Positions 33,716 through 42,725 of a stretch of 64,000 nucleotides of DNA are shown one piece after another (the stretch's first letter is position 1; each line of letters starts with the position of its first letter). A model generated the notes under the pieces. The model was not told the origin of the DNA and made no database searches. It saw only the letters and a program-made list of their open reading frames with translations. The stretch comes from Comamonas sp. (GTDB lineage Bacteria > Pseudomonadota > Gammaproteobacteria > Burkholderiales > Burkholderiaceae_C): positions 248,001 through 312,000 of the forward strand of contig JAJPEQ010000013.1 of NCBI GenBank assembly GCA_021166775.1, given 5' to 3'. The translations under genes were made by a program, and so were the position numbers.

Positions 33716-36430
33716 TCACTGCCAGCCCCAGCGGCGTCGGTATAAACCCTTTACCGTTTGTGTCAGCGTGACATAGCCGAGCACGATGAACGGCAGCAGC
33801 ACGAAGTACAGCCACGGCAGTGGCTGCAGCTTGAAGTGTTCGGCCAGTGGCCCCTCGGGCAGAAACAGGCCGATGGCCATGATCACGGCGGTCATCACCA
33901 GTAGCGAGTTGGCCGCGCGGCTTTGCACGAAGGGCAGCCTGGGCGTGCGGATCATGTGCACGATCAGCGTCTGCGTGAGCAGGCTCACGACGAACCAGCC
34001 GGACTGAAACAGCGCCTGTTGCTCCGGGGTGCGTGCGCCAAAGACATACCACATCATGGCGAACGTGACGATGTCGAAGACCGAGCTCAACGGACCGAAG
34101 AAGAGCATGAAGCGGCCGATCTCCGCAGGTTGCCAGCGCTGGGGGAGGCTCAGCATGTCCTCGTCCACGTTGTCGAACGGAATCACGATCTGCGAAATGT
34201 CGTAGAGCAGATTCAGCACCAGCAGCTGGATGGGCAGCATCGGCAGAAAGGGCAAGGTGGCCGAAGCGACGAGCACCGAGAACACGTTGCCGAAGTTCGA
34301 GCTCGCTGTCATCTTGATGTACTTGAGCATGTTGGCGAAGGTGCGCCGGCCTTCCTGCACGCCTTGCTCGAGCACCAGCAGGCTCTTCTCCAGCAGGATG
34401 ATGTCGGCGGCCTCCTTGGCGATGTCCACGGCACTGTCCACCGAGATACCGATGTCGGCCGCTCGCAGCGCCGGCGCATCGTTGATGCCGTCGCCCACGA
34501 AGCCCACCACGTGACCGGCCGCCTTGAGCCGGTGCACGATGCGTTCCTTGTGCGCGGGCGTGAGGCGGGCGAAGACGTTGTGCTCCTGCACCGCGAGGGT
34601 GAGTTCGGTGTCGTTCATGCGCTCGATGTCGTCACCCAGCAGCAGACCCTGCTGCATCAGTCCGACCTCGCGGCAGATCTTGGCGGTGACGCGCTCGTTG
34701 TCACCGGTCAGCACCTTGACGGCGATGCCGTGCGCGGCCAGCGCCTTGAGTGCGGGCGCGGTCGATTCCTTGGGCGGGTCAAGGAAGGCCACGTAGCCAA
34801 TCAGCACGAGCTCGTTTTCATCCGCCAAGCCATAGACCTCGCGTTCGGGCGCGAGCTCCCTGGCGGCGACGGCCACGACGCGCAGCCCCTCCTCGTTGAG
34901 CGCGGCGGTCACGGCGCGGATACGCTCAAGCAGCGCGGGCGTGAGTTCTTCCTGCGCGCTCGCATGGCGCACGTGCGAGCACACGGAGAGAATTTCCTCG
35001 ACGGCGCCCTTGGTGATCACGAGGTGGCGCGCATCATGCGTGGCCACCACGACGGACATGCGGCGGCGGCTGAAGTCGAACGGGATTTCATCGACCTTGC
35101 GGTAGTTGGCGGCAGGCCCGAGCTCGCGCTGCACCTCGGCGTGTTCGAGCACGGCCACGTCCAGCAGGTTTTTCAGCCCCGTCTGGTAGTAGCTGTTGAG
35201 GTAGGCGAGCTCCAGCACCTCGTCGGATTCTTCGCCCCAGACGTCCACGTGGCGTGCCAGAAAGATCTTGTCCTGCGTGAGCGTGCCGGTCTTGTCGGTG
35301 CACAGCACGTCCATGGCGCCGAAATTCTGGATCGCATCCAGGCGCTTGACGATCACCTTCTTGCGCGACAGGACCACCGCGCCCTTGGCCAGCGTGGAGG
35401 TGACGATCATCGGCAGCATCTCCGGCGTGAGCCCGACTGCCACCGACAGCGCGAACAGCAGCGCCTGCATCCAGTCGCCCTTGGTGAAGCCGTTGATGAA
35501 GAGCACGGCCGGCGCCATCACCAGCATGAAGCGGATAAGCAGCCAGCTGACGCGGTTCACGCCATTCTGAAATGAGGTGGGCGCGCGTTCGGTGGTGCCC
35601 ATGCGGCTGGCCAGCGCGCCGAAGTAGGTGGCATTGCCCGTGCTGAGCACGAGCGCCTGCGCGGCGCCCGAAATCACGTTGGTGCCCATGAAGACGATGT
35701 TGTCCAGCCCCAGCGCGTTCGTGGTGTGAAGATCGCGCTGGCGGGCGAATTTCTCCACGGGCAGGGACTCGCCCGTCATGGCCGCCTGCGCGACGAACAG
35801 GTCCTTGGCGCTCAGCAGCCGGCAGTCGGCCGGAATCATGTCGCCGGCCGACAGCGCGATCACGTCGCCCGGCACCAGCTGCTGAATGGGCAACTCCACG
35901 CGCTGCGTGCGGCCCGCGTCATCGGGTCGCAGCACCGTGGTGGTGTTGCTCACCATGGTCTTGAGGGCGTCGGCGGCGCGGTTGGATTTGCCCTCCTGCC
36001 AGAAGCGCAGCAGCGTCGAGATCAACACCATGGTGGCGATGACGGCGGTGGCCTGCATGTCGGCCGTGGCCCAGGAGACGAGCGCCAGCAGGGTCAGCAG
36101 CAGGTTGAAGGGGTTGCGGTAGCAGTGCCAGAGGTGACGCTGCCAGGGTAGCGGCTTTTCCTGCTCGATCTCATTGCGGCCTCGGACCGCGCGCACGGCC
36201 TCGGCTTCGGCGTCGGTCAGGCCTGTTTCGCGGCTGTGCAGTTGGGCGAGCAGTTCGGTGCTGCTGCTGCGTGCGGCCGACACCAGCGCCTGTCCCAGCC
36301 CGGCGGGCGGTTCACGGTTGACGTTGGCGCGCGTCAGCGTTTCCAGCAGCGCCAGGCGCCGGAAATGACGCGTGATGTGACGCGTGCGCAAAAAGCCCGC
36401 GAAAAATTCCCGGAGTGCGTTCAGGAGCAT
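33716..36430 (-). CDS. mgtA: Magnesium-translocating P-type ATPase
   Basis: 904 residues, P3B ATPase. The phosphorylation site is DVLCTDKTGTLTQD, the actuator motif is AAMTGESLPVEK, and the hinge is GFVGDGINDAPALRAADIG. The VGLTPEMLPMIVTSTLAKG membrane helix is the MgtA/MgtB signature. It imports Mg2+ into the cytoplasm when external magnesium is low. GGAGAAACC precedes the ATG at 36430. The 164 bp upstream, before the tRNA-Pro terminator, show no clear leader ORF or Mg-sensor fold that I can recognise. Confidence 0.94.
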   Translation of the reverse strand: MLLNALREFFAGFLRTRHITRHFRRLALLETLTRANVNREPPAGLGQALVSAARSSSTELLAQLHSRETGLTDAEAEAVRAVRGRNEIEQEKPLPWQRHLWHCYRNPFNLLLTLLALVSWATADMQATAVIATMVLISTLLRFWQEGKSNRAADALKTMVSNTTTVLRPDDAGRTQRVELPIQQLVPGDVIALSAGDMIPADCRLLSAKDLFVAQAAMTGESLPVEKFARQRDLHTTNALGLDNIVFMGTNVISGAAQALVLSTGNATYFGALASRMGTTERAPTSFQNGVNRVSWLLIRFMLVMAPAVLFINGFTKGDWMQALLFALSVAVGLTPEMLPMIVTSTLAKGAVVLSRKKVIVKRLDAIQNFGAMDVLCTDKTGTLTQDKIFLARHVDVWGEESDEVLELAYLNSYYQTGLKNLLDVAVLEHAEVQRELGPAANYRKVDEIPFDFSRRRMSVVVATHDARHLVITKGAVEEILSVCSHVRHASAQEELTPALLERIRAVTAALNEEGLRVVAVAARELAPEREVYGLADENELVLIGYVAFLDPPKESTAPALKALAAHGIAVKVLTGDNERVTAKICREVGLMQQGLLLGDDIERMNDTELTLAVQEHNVFARLTPAHKERIVHRLKAAGHVVGFVGDGINDAPALRAADIGISVDSAVDIAKEAADIILLEKSLLVLEQGVQEGRRTFANMLKYIKMTASSNFGNVFSVLVASATLPFLPMLPIQLLVLNLLYDISQIVIPFDNVDEDMLSLPQRWQPAEIGRFMLFFGPLSSVFDIVTFAMMWYVFGARTPEQQALFQSGWFVVSLLTQTLIVHMIRTPRLPFVQSRAANSLLVMTAVIMAIGLFLPEGPLAEHFKLQPLPWLYFVLLPFIVLGYVTLTQTVKGLYRRRWGWQ

Positions 36431-36594
36431 GGTTTCTCCACGGGGGAAAGGCGGCGTGTCCGATGCCGCGCAAGGGCGGTGGTGGCAGGCGGTCGGTGTT
36501 TGAAGAGCCGGGCTTCAGCGGCGCTTCGCCGCCCGTGTGCGCGCTTGAAATTTCTGGCGAAATGTCGGCATGTCGTGGCTCCGAGGCGAAGAAA

Positions 36595-36626
36595 AAGGGC
36601 CCCTAACTTGACAGCTAGGAGCCCTT
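36595..36626 (-). terminator. Rho-independent terminator after tRNA-Pro
   Basis: On the minus strand AAGGGCTCCTA pairs with TAGGGGCCCTT across a 10-base loop (one mismatch) and is followed by TTTTTC. It lies nine bases past the CCA end of the tRNA. Confidence 0.8.
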
Positions 36627-36634
36627 ATCGTTAT

Positions 36635-36711
36635 TGGTCGGCGTGGCGGGATTCGAACTCGCGACCCCTTGCACCCCATGCAAGTGCGCTACCAGGCTGC
36701 GCTACACGCCG
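36635..36711 (-). tRNA. tRNA-Pro (anticodon GGG)
   Basis: The 77-nt minus-strand gene has acceptor arms CGGCGTG/CACGCCG, D-loop AGCCTGGTAGC, T-loop TTCGAAT and encoded CCA. The anticodon loop ATGGGGT gives GGG, decoding CCC/CCU. It is the last gene after the ihfA-merR block, 24 bp past the MerR-like gene. Confidence 0.97.
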
Positions 36712-36735
36712 AAGCAGGCGATTGTAGCGCGCCTG

Positions 36736-37131
36736 TCAGGCATTCAGCAGCAACGCGCGGATTTCTTCAAGTTCGGAGCGCAGTTGGTCGCTCGTCAGCG
36801 GCGGCGCAGCCACCTGCGCGGTTTCGGCCCCGCCGGAATGCAGGGTGCGGGCGAGGTCGTCGCCGCCGCCTGCGTGACCCAGTTCCTGCAATCGGTTGCG
36901 CGCGCCGCTGATGGTAAAACCCTGCTCGTACAGCAGTTCGCGGATGCGGCGGATCATCAGAACCTCGTGGTGCTGGTAATAGCGCCGGTTGCCGCGGCGC
37001 TTCATGGGCCGCAATTGCGTGAATTCTTGCTCCCAATAGCGGAGCACATGAGCCTTGACGCTGCACAGCTCCGCCACTTCACCGATGGTGAAATAGCGTT
37101 TGGCGGGGATGGCGGGCAGCAGGGCACTCAT
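36736..37131 (-). CDS. MerR-family regulator downstream of ihfA
   Basis: 131 residues from ATG at 37131. The winged helix MerR domain is KRYFTIGEVAELCSVKAHVLRYWEQEF, with RRYYQHHEVLMIRRIRELL following. The C-terminus has no metal-binding cysteines, so this is not a metal sensor of the MerR/CueR type. It occupies the conserved position after ihfA found in many proteobacteria, where its function is not established. A GTG at 37155 is an alternative start. Confidence 0.88.
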   Translation of the reverse strand: MSALLPAIPAKRYFTIGEVAELCSVKAHVLRYWEQEFTQLRPMKRRGNRRYYQHHEVLMIRRIRELLYEQGFTISGARNRLQELGHAGGGDDLARTLHSGGAETAQVAAPPLTSDQLRSELEEIRALLLNA

Positions 37132-37217
37132 GGCGGTCGAATCGGGAAAATGCACCCTAAATATCGCAGCTTACCGCAGCGACGCACGCGCGGTAAGCGA
37201 TGGCGAAAATTTCGAGA

Positions 37218-37556
37218 TCACTCCTGCAGCTGCTCCTTGAGTTTGTTGCTTGCATGAAACGTCACCACGCGCCGTGCCTCGATGGGAATGACTTCGCCGG
37301 TGCGCGGGTTGCGCCCCGGGCGTGGCGCCTTGGTGCGGATCTGGAAATTGCCGAAGTTGGAGAGCTTGACATCCTCGCCGCGCGTGAGGCTTGCGACGAT
37401 GAGGTCGAAGAACGCATCCACCATGTCCTTGGCTTCGCGTTTGTTCAGCCCGATTTGCTCGAACAGCATCTCGGCCAGGTGAGCCTTGGTGAGCGCGGGG
37501 GTTTCCAGGCTTTCGACGGCCAGCTCGATCTCGAAGGGGGAAGGGCTCTCGCTCAT
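37218..37556 (-). CDS. ihfA: Integration host factor subunit alpha
   Basis: 112 residues from ATG at 37556, slightly longer than the roughly 100 of E. coli because of an acidic N-terminal extension ([18 protein letters not shown]). The IHF core includes [35 protein letters not shown] and the DNA-intercalating arm [14 protein letters not shown]. With IHF-beta it bends DNA at specific sites. The ATG overlaps the pheT stop (ATGA), so it is coupled to pheST expression. Confidence 0.96.
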   Translation of the reverse strand: MSESPSPFEIELAVESLETPALTKAHLAEMLFEQIGLNKREAKDMVDAFFDLIVASLTRGEDVKLSNFGNFQIRTKAPRPGRNPRTGEVIPIEARRVVTFHASNKLKEQLQE

Positions 37557-39976
37557 CGCAATCGTGCTCCTGTGTGTTGCGCCAGCGCCTGCAGCACCTG
37601 CCTGACGGCGGTGTCGATGTCGACATCGGTCAGCGTGGTGTTGCCGCTTTCCAGCGTGAGGCGCAAGGCCACGCTCTTTTCCCCGACGGCGATGCCCGCT
37701 GATGAGCCCGTCGTTTGCGGCCGAAAGACGTCGAACAGCACGCACGAGCGCAGCAGATCGGACGTGCCCTGCACGGCTTTCATGATTTGCTGGTGCGTGA
37801 CGCTCTCGGCCACCACGATGGCGATGTCGCGTTCGACGTGCTGCAGACGCGCAACCGACGTGAAGGCCGGTACGGGGCGTTTGAGCACGGCATCGAAATC
37901 GAGCTCGAAGAGCATGGGCGCGTGCGGCAGGTTCCAGGACTGGCGCCAGCGCGGGTGCAGCTCGCCGACGTGGCCGATGGCCCGCCCCTGCAGCAGCACG
38001 CGGGCGCAGCGGCCGGGGTGCATGGCGGGGTGCTCGGCCGCTTCGAACGTGGGCTGCAGGGGGGCGAGCAAGGCCTGCACGTCGCCCTTGATGTCGAAGA
38101 AATCGACCAGGCGTTCTCTTTCACCCCATTGCAGCGGCGCCGCCGCACCATAGGCCAGCGCCGCGATGTGCACTGGCTGGGCGTAGCCCTGCACGGTGGC
38201 ATCGGTGTCCCGCACGCTGGCATCACGCCGGTACACGCGGCCGACCTCGAAGATGCGCACGCGGGCCGCCTTGCGGTCCAGATTGAACTTGAGCGCCTGC
38301 ATCAGCGAGCCCAGCAGGCTGGAGCGCATCACGCTCATCTGGCTGGCGATGGGGTTGAGCAGGCGGATCGGCGCGTCGTTGCCCGCGAGCTCATGTTCCC
38401 AGCGTTCTTCGACGAAGCTGAAGTTCACCGTCTCCTGGTAGCCGAGCGCGGCCAGCTCGCGGCGCGCGGCGTAGCGGCTGCGTTCGCTCTCCGCGCGCAG
38501 GCGCGGCGTGATGCGACCCAGCGGCGCGTCGGCGGGCAGCTTCTGGTAGCCGATGATGCGAGCGACTTCCTCGATCAGGTCTTCCTCGATGCGCAGGTCG
38601 AAGCGGTAGCTGGGCGGTGTGACGCTGATGACGCCATCGTGCTCGGTGGGCGCCAGGCCCAGGCGCGTGAGTGCATCCACGCACTGCGCCTGGGTGAGCG
38701 CCATGCCGATGACCTTGGCCGCGCGCGCCACGCGCAGCACCACCGGGGCGGGCGCGGGCATGTTCGGCTGCTGGTCGTCGATCGGGCCGCAGCAGGTGTC
38801 GGGCGTGCCGCAGATGTCGAGCACCAGCGCGGTGATGCGCTCGATGTGCTGCAGCGTCAAATCGGGGTCGACACCGCGCTCGAAGCGGTGGCCGGCATCG
38901 GTCGCGAAATTGAAGCGGCGCGAGCGCCCGGCAATGGCGTCGGGCCACCAGAATGCGGCCTCGATGAAGATGTGCCGGGTGTCGTCGCTGACGGCCGTGG
39001 CGTCGCCGCCCATGATGCCCGCAAGCGATTCGAGCCCGTGGCGGTCGGCGATCACGCCCACCTGTTCATCCACCGTGACGGTATTGCCGTTGAGCAGCTT
39101 GAGCGTCTCGCCCGCGCGGCCCCAGCGCACGGTGAGCCCGCCTTCGATCTTGTCCAGATCGAAGATGTGCGTCGGCCGGCCCAGCTCGAACATCACGTAG
39201 TTGGAGATGTCCACCAGAGGCGAGACGCTGCGCTGGCCGCAGCGCGCCAGACGATCGACCATCCATTGCGGTGTCTGCGCCCTGGGATTGATGTGGCGCA
39301 CGATGCGCCCGGAAAAGCGCCCGCAAAGGTCGGTGGCCTCGACGCGCACGGCCAGGTGCTCGTCGATGGCCGTGGCCGTCTTCGGAAACTGCGGGGTCTT
39401 GAGCGGCGCACCGGTGAGCGCGGCCAGCTCGCGCGCGACGCCGTAGACGCTCAGCGCATGCCCGAGGTTGGGCGTGAGCTTGAGCGTGAAGAGCGTGTCG
39501 TTGAGCCCGAGATGCTCGCGGATGTCCTGACCGATGGGCGCGTCGGCGGAGAGCTCCAGCAGCCCGCCGTGATCGTCGGAGAGCTTGAGCTCGCGCGCCG
39601 AGCACAGCATGCCGTGGCTTTGCACGCCGCGCAGCTTGCCGACCTTGATGTGGAACGGCTTGCCGTCCTCGCCCGGCGGCAACTCGGCGCCGACGAGCGC
39701 GCAGGGCACCCGGATGCCCACCCGGGCGTTGGGCGCGCCGCAGACGATGGTGAGCGGCTGCGGACCGCCCGCATCGACCTGGCACACGCGCAGGCGGTCG
39801 GCATTCGGGTGGGGCTCGGCCTGCTTGATTTCGCCCACGACGATGCCGGAGAACGGCGGCGCGGCCGGCCGGGTCTCTTCCACCTCCAGGCCCGCCATGG
39901 TGAGCGTGTCGGCCAGCTCCTGCGTGCTCAGGGGTGGATTGCAGAATTCGCGCAACCAGGATTCAGGAAATTGCAT
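37553..39976 (-). CDS. pheT: Phenylalanyl-tRNA synthetase beta chain
   Basis: 807 residues, normal for bacterial PheT. It starts [20 protein letters not shown]. An EMAP/OB-type tRNA-binding domain ([20 protein letters not shown]), B3/B4 editing domain, B5 domain and C-terminal ferredoxin-fold anticodon-binding domain ([18 protein letters not shown]) follow in order. It forms the alpha2-beta2 enzyme with PheS and hydrolyses mischarged Tyr-tRNA. It is separated from pheS by 118 bp containing a small repeat. Confidence 0.97.
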   Translation of the reverse strand: MQFPESWLREFCNPPLSTQELADTLTMAGLEVEETRPAAPPFSGIVVGEIKQAEPHPNADRLRVCQVDAGGPQPLTIVCGAPNARVGIRVPCALVGAELPPGEDGKPFHIKVGKLRGVQSHGMLCSARELKLSDDHGGLLELSADAPIGQDIREHLGLNDTLFTLKLTPNLGHALSVYGVARELAALTGAPLKTPQFPKTATAIDEHLAVRVEATDLCGRFSGRIVRHINPRAQTPQWMVDRLARCGQRSVSPLVDISNYVMFELGRPTHIFDLDKIEGGLTVRWGRAGETLKLLNGNTVTVDEQVGVIADRHGLESLAGIMGGDATAVSDDTRHIFIEAAFWWPDAIAGRSRRFNFATDAGHRFERGVDPDLTLQHIERITALVLDICGTPDTCCGPIDDQQPNMPAPAPVVLRVARAAKVIGMALTQAQCVDALTRLGLAPTEHDGVISVTPPSYRFDLRIEEDLIEEVARIIGYQKLPADAPLGRITPRLRAESERSRYAARRELAALGYQETVNFSFVEERWEHELAGNDAPIRLLNPIASQMSVMRSSLLGSLMQALKFNLDRKAARVRIFEVGRVYRRDASVRDTDATVQGYAQPVHIAALAYGAAAPLQWGERERLVDFFDIKGDVQALLAPLQPTFEAAEHPAMHPGRCARVLLQGRAIGHVGELHPRWRQSWNLPHAPMLFELDFDAVLKRPVPAFTSVARLQHVERDIAIVVAESVTHQQIMKAVQGTSDLLRSCVLFDVFRPQTTGSSAGIAVGEKSVALRLTLESGNTTLTDVDIDTAVRQVLQALAQHTGARLR

Positions 39977-39995
39977 GTTCGGTTTCTCGGGGATG

Positions 39996-40093
39996 CTCTT
40001 GAATGAGTAGCTTGTTGCGCTTTATGGATAAGGAGTTCAAATATTAATTATTTTGAAACCAAGCCATGACGGGCGCTGATAGCTCTCATTTTG
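39996..40093. repeat. Small AT-rich repeat between pheS and pheT
   Basis: The spacer contains TAGCTTGTTGCGCTTTATGG, an AT-rich centre (ATATTAATTATTTTGAAACC) and GGGCGCTGATAGCTCTCATT. The outer TAGC..GCGC and GCGC..TAGCT cores form a loose inverted repeat and resemble the element inside tex and those at 41233 and 56535. It lies within the operon, so the mRNA carries it. Confidence 0.55.
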
Positions 40094-40094
40094 T

Positions 40095-41180
40095 TTACTG
40101 GAATTGCGACAGGAAGCGGATGTCACCATCGAAGAACAGCCGCAGATCATTCACACCATAGCGCAGCATGGTCAGGCGATCGGGCCCCATGCCGAAGGCG
40201 AAGCCGATGTAGCGCTCCGGATCGAGCCCCATGTGGCGCACCACGTTGGGATGCACCTGGCCCGAGCCCGCCACTTCCAGCCACTTGCCGGCCAGCGGCC
40301 CCGAAGGGAACTGGATGTCGATTTCGGCGCTGGGCTCGGTGAACGGGAAGAAGCTCGGGCGAAAGCGCAGCACCAGGTCGTCGTTCTCGAAGAAGGTCCT
40401 GCAAAAGCCCGTGAAGATGGTTTTGAGATCGCTGAAGCTCACGTTCTCGCCCAGCCACAGGCCTTCGCACTGGTGGAACATCGGTGAGTGCGTGGCGTCC
40501 GAATCGACGCGGTAGGTGCGTCCCGGCGCGATCACGCGGATGTCCGGCATGGCGCCGCCGTACAGCTGGCCCGAGCGCGGGTCGATCCCGTGGCCGTATT
40601 TGCGGATGTGGGCGTGGGCGTAGCGCACCTGCATCGGGCTGGTGTGCGGTCGCAGGTTCAGCGGCAGACCATCGGCGCTCTGACCGTCGATGTAGAAGGT
40701 ATCCTGCATCGAGCGCGCCGGGTGGTTGGGCGGGTTGTTCAGCGAGGTGAAGCTGAACCAGTCGGTTTCGATTTCGGGGCCGTCCGCCACGTCGAAACCC
40801 ATGGAGCCGAAGATCCCCTCGATGCGCTCCAGCGTGAGCGTGACCGGATGCAGGCCGCCACGCCCGTGCGTGCGCCCGGGCAGCGTCACATCGAGCGCCT
40901 CGGCCTTCAGGTGCTGCGCCAGTTCCGCGTCCTGCAGCGCCTGGCGGCGCTCGGCCAGCAAGGTCTCTATCGCCTGCTTGGCCGCGTTGATCGCCGCGCC
41001 GCGCGTGCGCTTTTCCTCGGGGGAGAGCTGCGCCATGCCCTTCATCAACTCGGTCAGGCGCCCCGACTTGCCGATGTATTGCGCCTTGGCGTTTTCCAGC
41101 TCGGCAGGCTGGGCCGCGGCGGCAAATTGTTGGCGGGCGCTTTCAACCAGGGTATCGAGATCGTTCATGGCGGTATTCAT
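40095..41180 (-). CDS. pheS: Phenylalanyl-tRNA synthetase alpha chain
   Basis: 361 residues. An N-terminal coiled coil is followed by the class II catalytic core: motif 1-2 region [20 protein letters not shown] and [20 protein letters not shown], and motif 3 [20 protein letters not shown]. Two in-frame ATGs (41180 and 41168) are possible and neither has a clear ribosome site; the first is used. It lies 92 bp downstream of rplT, with a terminator-like hairpin between. Confidence 0.96.
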   Translation of the reverse strand: MNTAMNDLDTLVESARQQFAAAAQPAELENAKAQYIGKSGRLTELMKGMAQLSPEEKRTRGAAINAAKQAIETLLAERRQALQDAELAQHLKAEALDVTLPGRTHGRGGLHPVTLTLERIEGIFGSMGFDVADGPEIETDWFSFTSLNNPPNHPARSMQDTFYIDGQSADGLPLNLRPHTSPMQVRYAHAHIRKYGHGIDPRSGQLYGGAMPDIRVIAPGRTYRVDSDATHSPMFHQCEGLWLGENVSFSDLKTIFTGFCRTFFENDDLVLRFRPSFFPFTEPSAEIDIQFPSGPLAGKWLEVAGSGQVHPNVVRHMGLDPERYIGFAFGMGPDRLTMLRYGVNDLRLFFDGDIRFLSQFQ

Positions 41181-41189
41181 GCAAAAGAA

Positions 41190-41225
41190 ACGAGGGCCAG
41201 TGCCTTTTCAAGCTCTGGCCCTCGT
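41190..41225 (-). terminator. Terminator-like hairpin between rplT and pheS
   Basis: On the minus strand ACGAGGGCCAG pairs perfectly with CTGGCCCTCGT across a 14-base loop, followed by TTCTTTTG only 9 bases before the pheS ATG. It would end or attenuate transcription between the ribosomal-protein genes and pheST. I find no Phe-rich leader peptide here. A repeat fragment with core GCGCTAGCAGCTATCG (41233-41248) lies just upstream. Confidence 0.68.
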
Positions 41226-41272
41226 GGGTGGCGCGCTAGCAGCTATCGAAGCGATAGTCGCCGCTCGCGGAC

Positions 41273-41632
41273 TCAGGCGGCCAGCTTGGCCTTGACCTGC
41301 TCCACGATGCTGCCAAAGGCGGCTTCGTCGTGCACCGCGAGGTCGGCCAGCATCTTGCGGTCGATCTCGATCGCGGCCTTCTTCAGGCCGTTGGTGAACT
41401 GGCTGTAGGTCAACCCTTGCGCACGCACGGCGGCGTTGATGCGGGTGATCCACAGACGCCGGAAGACGCGCTTCTTGTTGCGGCGATCACGGTAGGCGTA
41501 CTGACCCGCCTTCATCACCGCCTGTTTGGCGATGCGGAAGACGTTGCCACGGCGGCCGCGGAAACCCTTGGCCAGGGCGAGGACTTTCTTGTGACGGGCA
41601 CGAGCCGTAACACCACGTTTGACGCGAGGCAT
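41273..41632 (-). CDS. rplT: 50S ribosomal protein L20
   Basis: 119 residues, the standard bL20 length, beginning [20 protein letters not shown]. The basic N-terminal arm threads into 23S rRNA and the C-terminal globular part ([20 protein letters not shown]) is the autoregulatory RNA-binding domain in species studied. It is 26 bp downstream of rpmI, as in most proteobacteria. Confidence 0.98.
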   Translation of the reverse strand: MPRVKRGVTARARHKKVLALAKGFRGRRGNVFRIAKQAVMKAGQYAYRDRRNKKRVFRRLWITRINAAVRAQGLTYSQFTNGLKKAAIEIDRKMLADLAVHDEAAFGSIVEQVKAKLAA

Positions 41633-41658
41633 GTGTTTTCTCCTTGTTCGTCAGTGAA

Positions 41659-41862
41659 TTACAGACCGGCCATGGGCATCATCTTGGCGATGGAACCCAT
41701 GTCTCCGTCATGCACCGCGACCATGCCACGCAACTGGCGCTTGTTCTTGGTGCTCTTCTTGGTCAGGATGTGGCGCTTGAACGCCTGGCCCCGCTTGACG
41801 GTGCCTCCCGGACGAACGCGGAAACGCTTCTTCGCGCCGCTCTTGGTCTTCATTTTGGGCAT
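41659..41862 (-). CDS. rpmI: 50S ribosomal protein L35
   Basis: 67 residues, [20 protein letters not shown] at the N-terminus. The ATG at 41862 is chosen because GAGGAG lies seven bases upstream; the ATG two codons earlier would sit one base from that site. L35 is a small basic protein of the large subunit. The much longer frame reading upstream is the infC-rpmI spacer and is not coding. Confidence 0.96.
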   Translation of the reverse strand: MPKMKTKSGAKKRFRVRPGGTVKRGQAFKRHILTKKSTKNKRQLRGMVAVHDGDMGSIAKMMPMAGL

Positions 41863-41970
41863 TTGCATGCTCCTCTTCATTTGTGCTCGTGAGGCGTTCG
41901 CGCACCCTTGCGTGAACTTGCAGGCCCCGAGCCACTTTTTGACGATCAGGCCTTGCGGCGCTGTTCGCGC

Positions 41971-42018
41971 GGCGGTGCTTTCACACCGCCTGTTGGCGCG
42001 GCGACGAGTCGCCGCGCC
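41971..42018. promoter_or_regulatory. Tandem GC-rich hairpins in the infC-rpmI spacer
   Basis: Two strong stem-loops lie in the 171-bp gap: GGCGGTG-N6-CACCGCC (41971-41990) and GGCGCGGCGAC-GA-GTCGCCGCGCC (41995-42018). Neither has a T-run. In other bacteria L20 regulates this operon by binding structured mRNA at about this place, so these are candidates for such control; binding is inference. Confidence 0.5.
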
Positions 42019-42033
42019 ACATTCCATTGTTAT

Positions 42034-42636
42034 TCAAGCTGCCGTCGTCGTGCCGCTGGCCGCCGCCGGGGCCTTGGTGGCCGCGCCCGGCTTCTTGCGC
42101 GCCGGGGCGATCATCATGATCATCTGGCGGCCTTCCAGCTTGGGGAACTGCTCCACCAGGATGGTGTCGGCCAGCTCGTCACGCACGCGATTGAGCAGGT
42201 CCAGGCCAAGGTTCTGGTGCGTGATTTCGCGGCCGCGAAAGCGCAGCGTCACCTTCACCTTGTCGCCATCGGCCAGGAAACGGCGGATGTTGCGCATCTT
42301 GATGTTGTAGTCGCCATCATCGGTACCGGGGCGGAACTTGACTTCCTTGATGTCGATGACGGTCTGTTTGGCCTTGGCCTCGGCCGCCTTCTTCTGTTCC
42401 TGGTACTTGAACTTGCCGTAATCCATCAGGCGGCAGACGGGCGGATTGGCCGTGGCGGCGATTTCCACCAGGTCCACATCCAGATCACCCGCCATGCGCA
42501 GGGCTTCCTGCAGGCTCACGATGCCTATGGCTTCGTTTTCCGGCCCGGTCAGGCGTACCTCGGGGGCCATGATTTCACGATTGAGCCTGTGCTTGCGTTC
42601 CTCGCGGTGACGGCGGTCACGGTATTCAGTAGCGAT
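42034..42636 (-). CDS. infC: Translation initiation factor IF-3, probable ATC start
   Basis: About 200 residues ([20 protein letters not shown] at the N-terminus, [20 protein letters not shown], then [20 protein letters not shown]). It has both IF-3 domains plus an alanine-rich tail ([19 protein letters not shown]). IF-3 binds the 30S subunit and rejects non-canonical start codons. A GTG at 42645 is in frame, but it overlaps the AGAGGT ribosome site. The ATC at 42636 lies seven bases after that site. A rare start codon is the known autoregulatory device of infC, so ATC is preferred. Confidence 0.92.
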   Translation of the reverse strand: MATEYRDRRHREERKHRLNREIMAPEVRLTGPENEAIGIVSLQEALRMAGDLDVDLVEIAATANPPVCRLMDYGKFKYQEQKKAAEAKAKQTVIDIKEVKFRPGTDDGDYNIKMRNIRRFLADGDKVKVTLRFRGREITHQNLGLDLLNRVRDELADTILVEQFPKLEGRQMIMMIAPARKKPGAATKAPAAASGTTTAA

Positions 42637-42725
42637 GGTTTTCACCTCTGTTCAATTTGACTACGAAAAGCGTAGCCGCTCGCGCACGTCCGGCGTGCAC
42701 CAAAGCATGGTTTGACCACAATCAT

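Noticed and set aside
36415-36606. Possible leader gene upstream of mgtA
   Set aside because: It is on the opposite strand to mgtA, has atypical composition and no start signal; I see no Mg-sensing leader.
37715-40006. 763-codon plus-strand frame
   Set aside because: Antisense of pheT; no recognisable domain.
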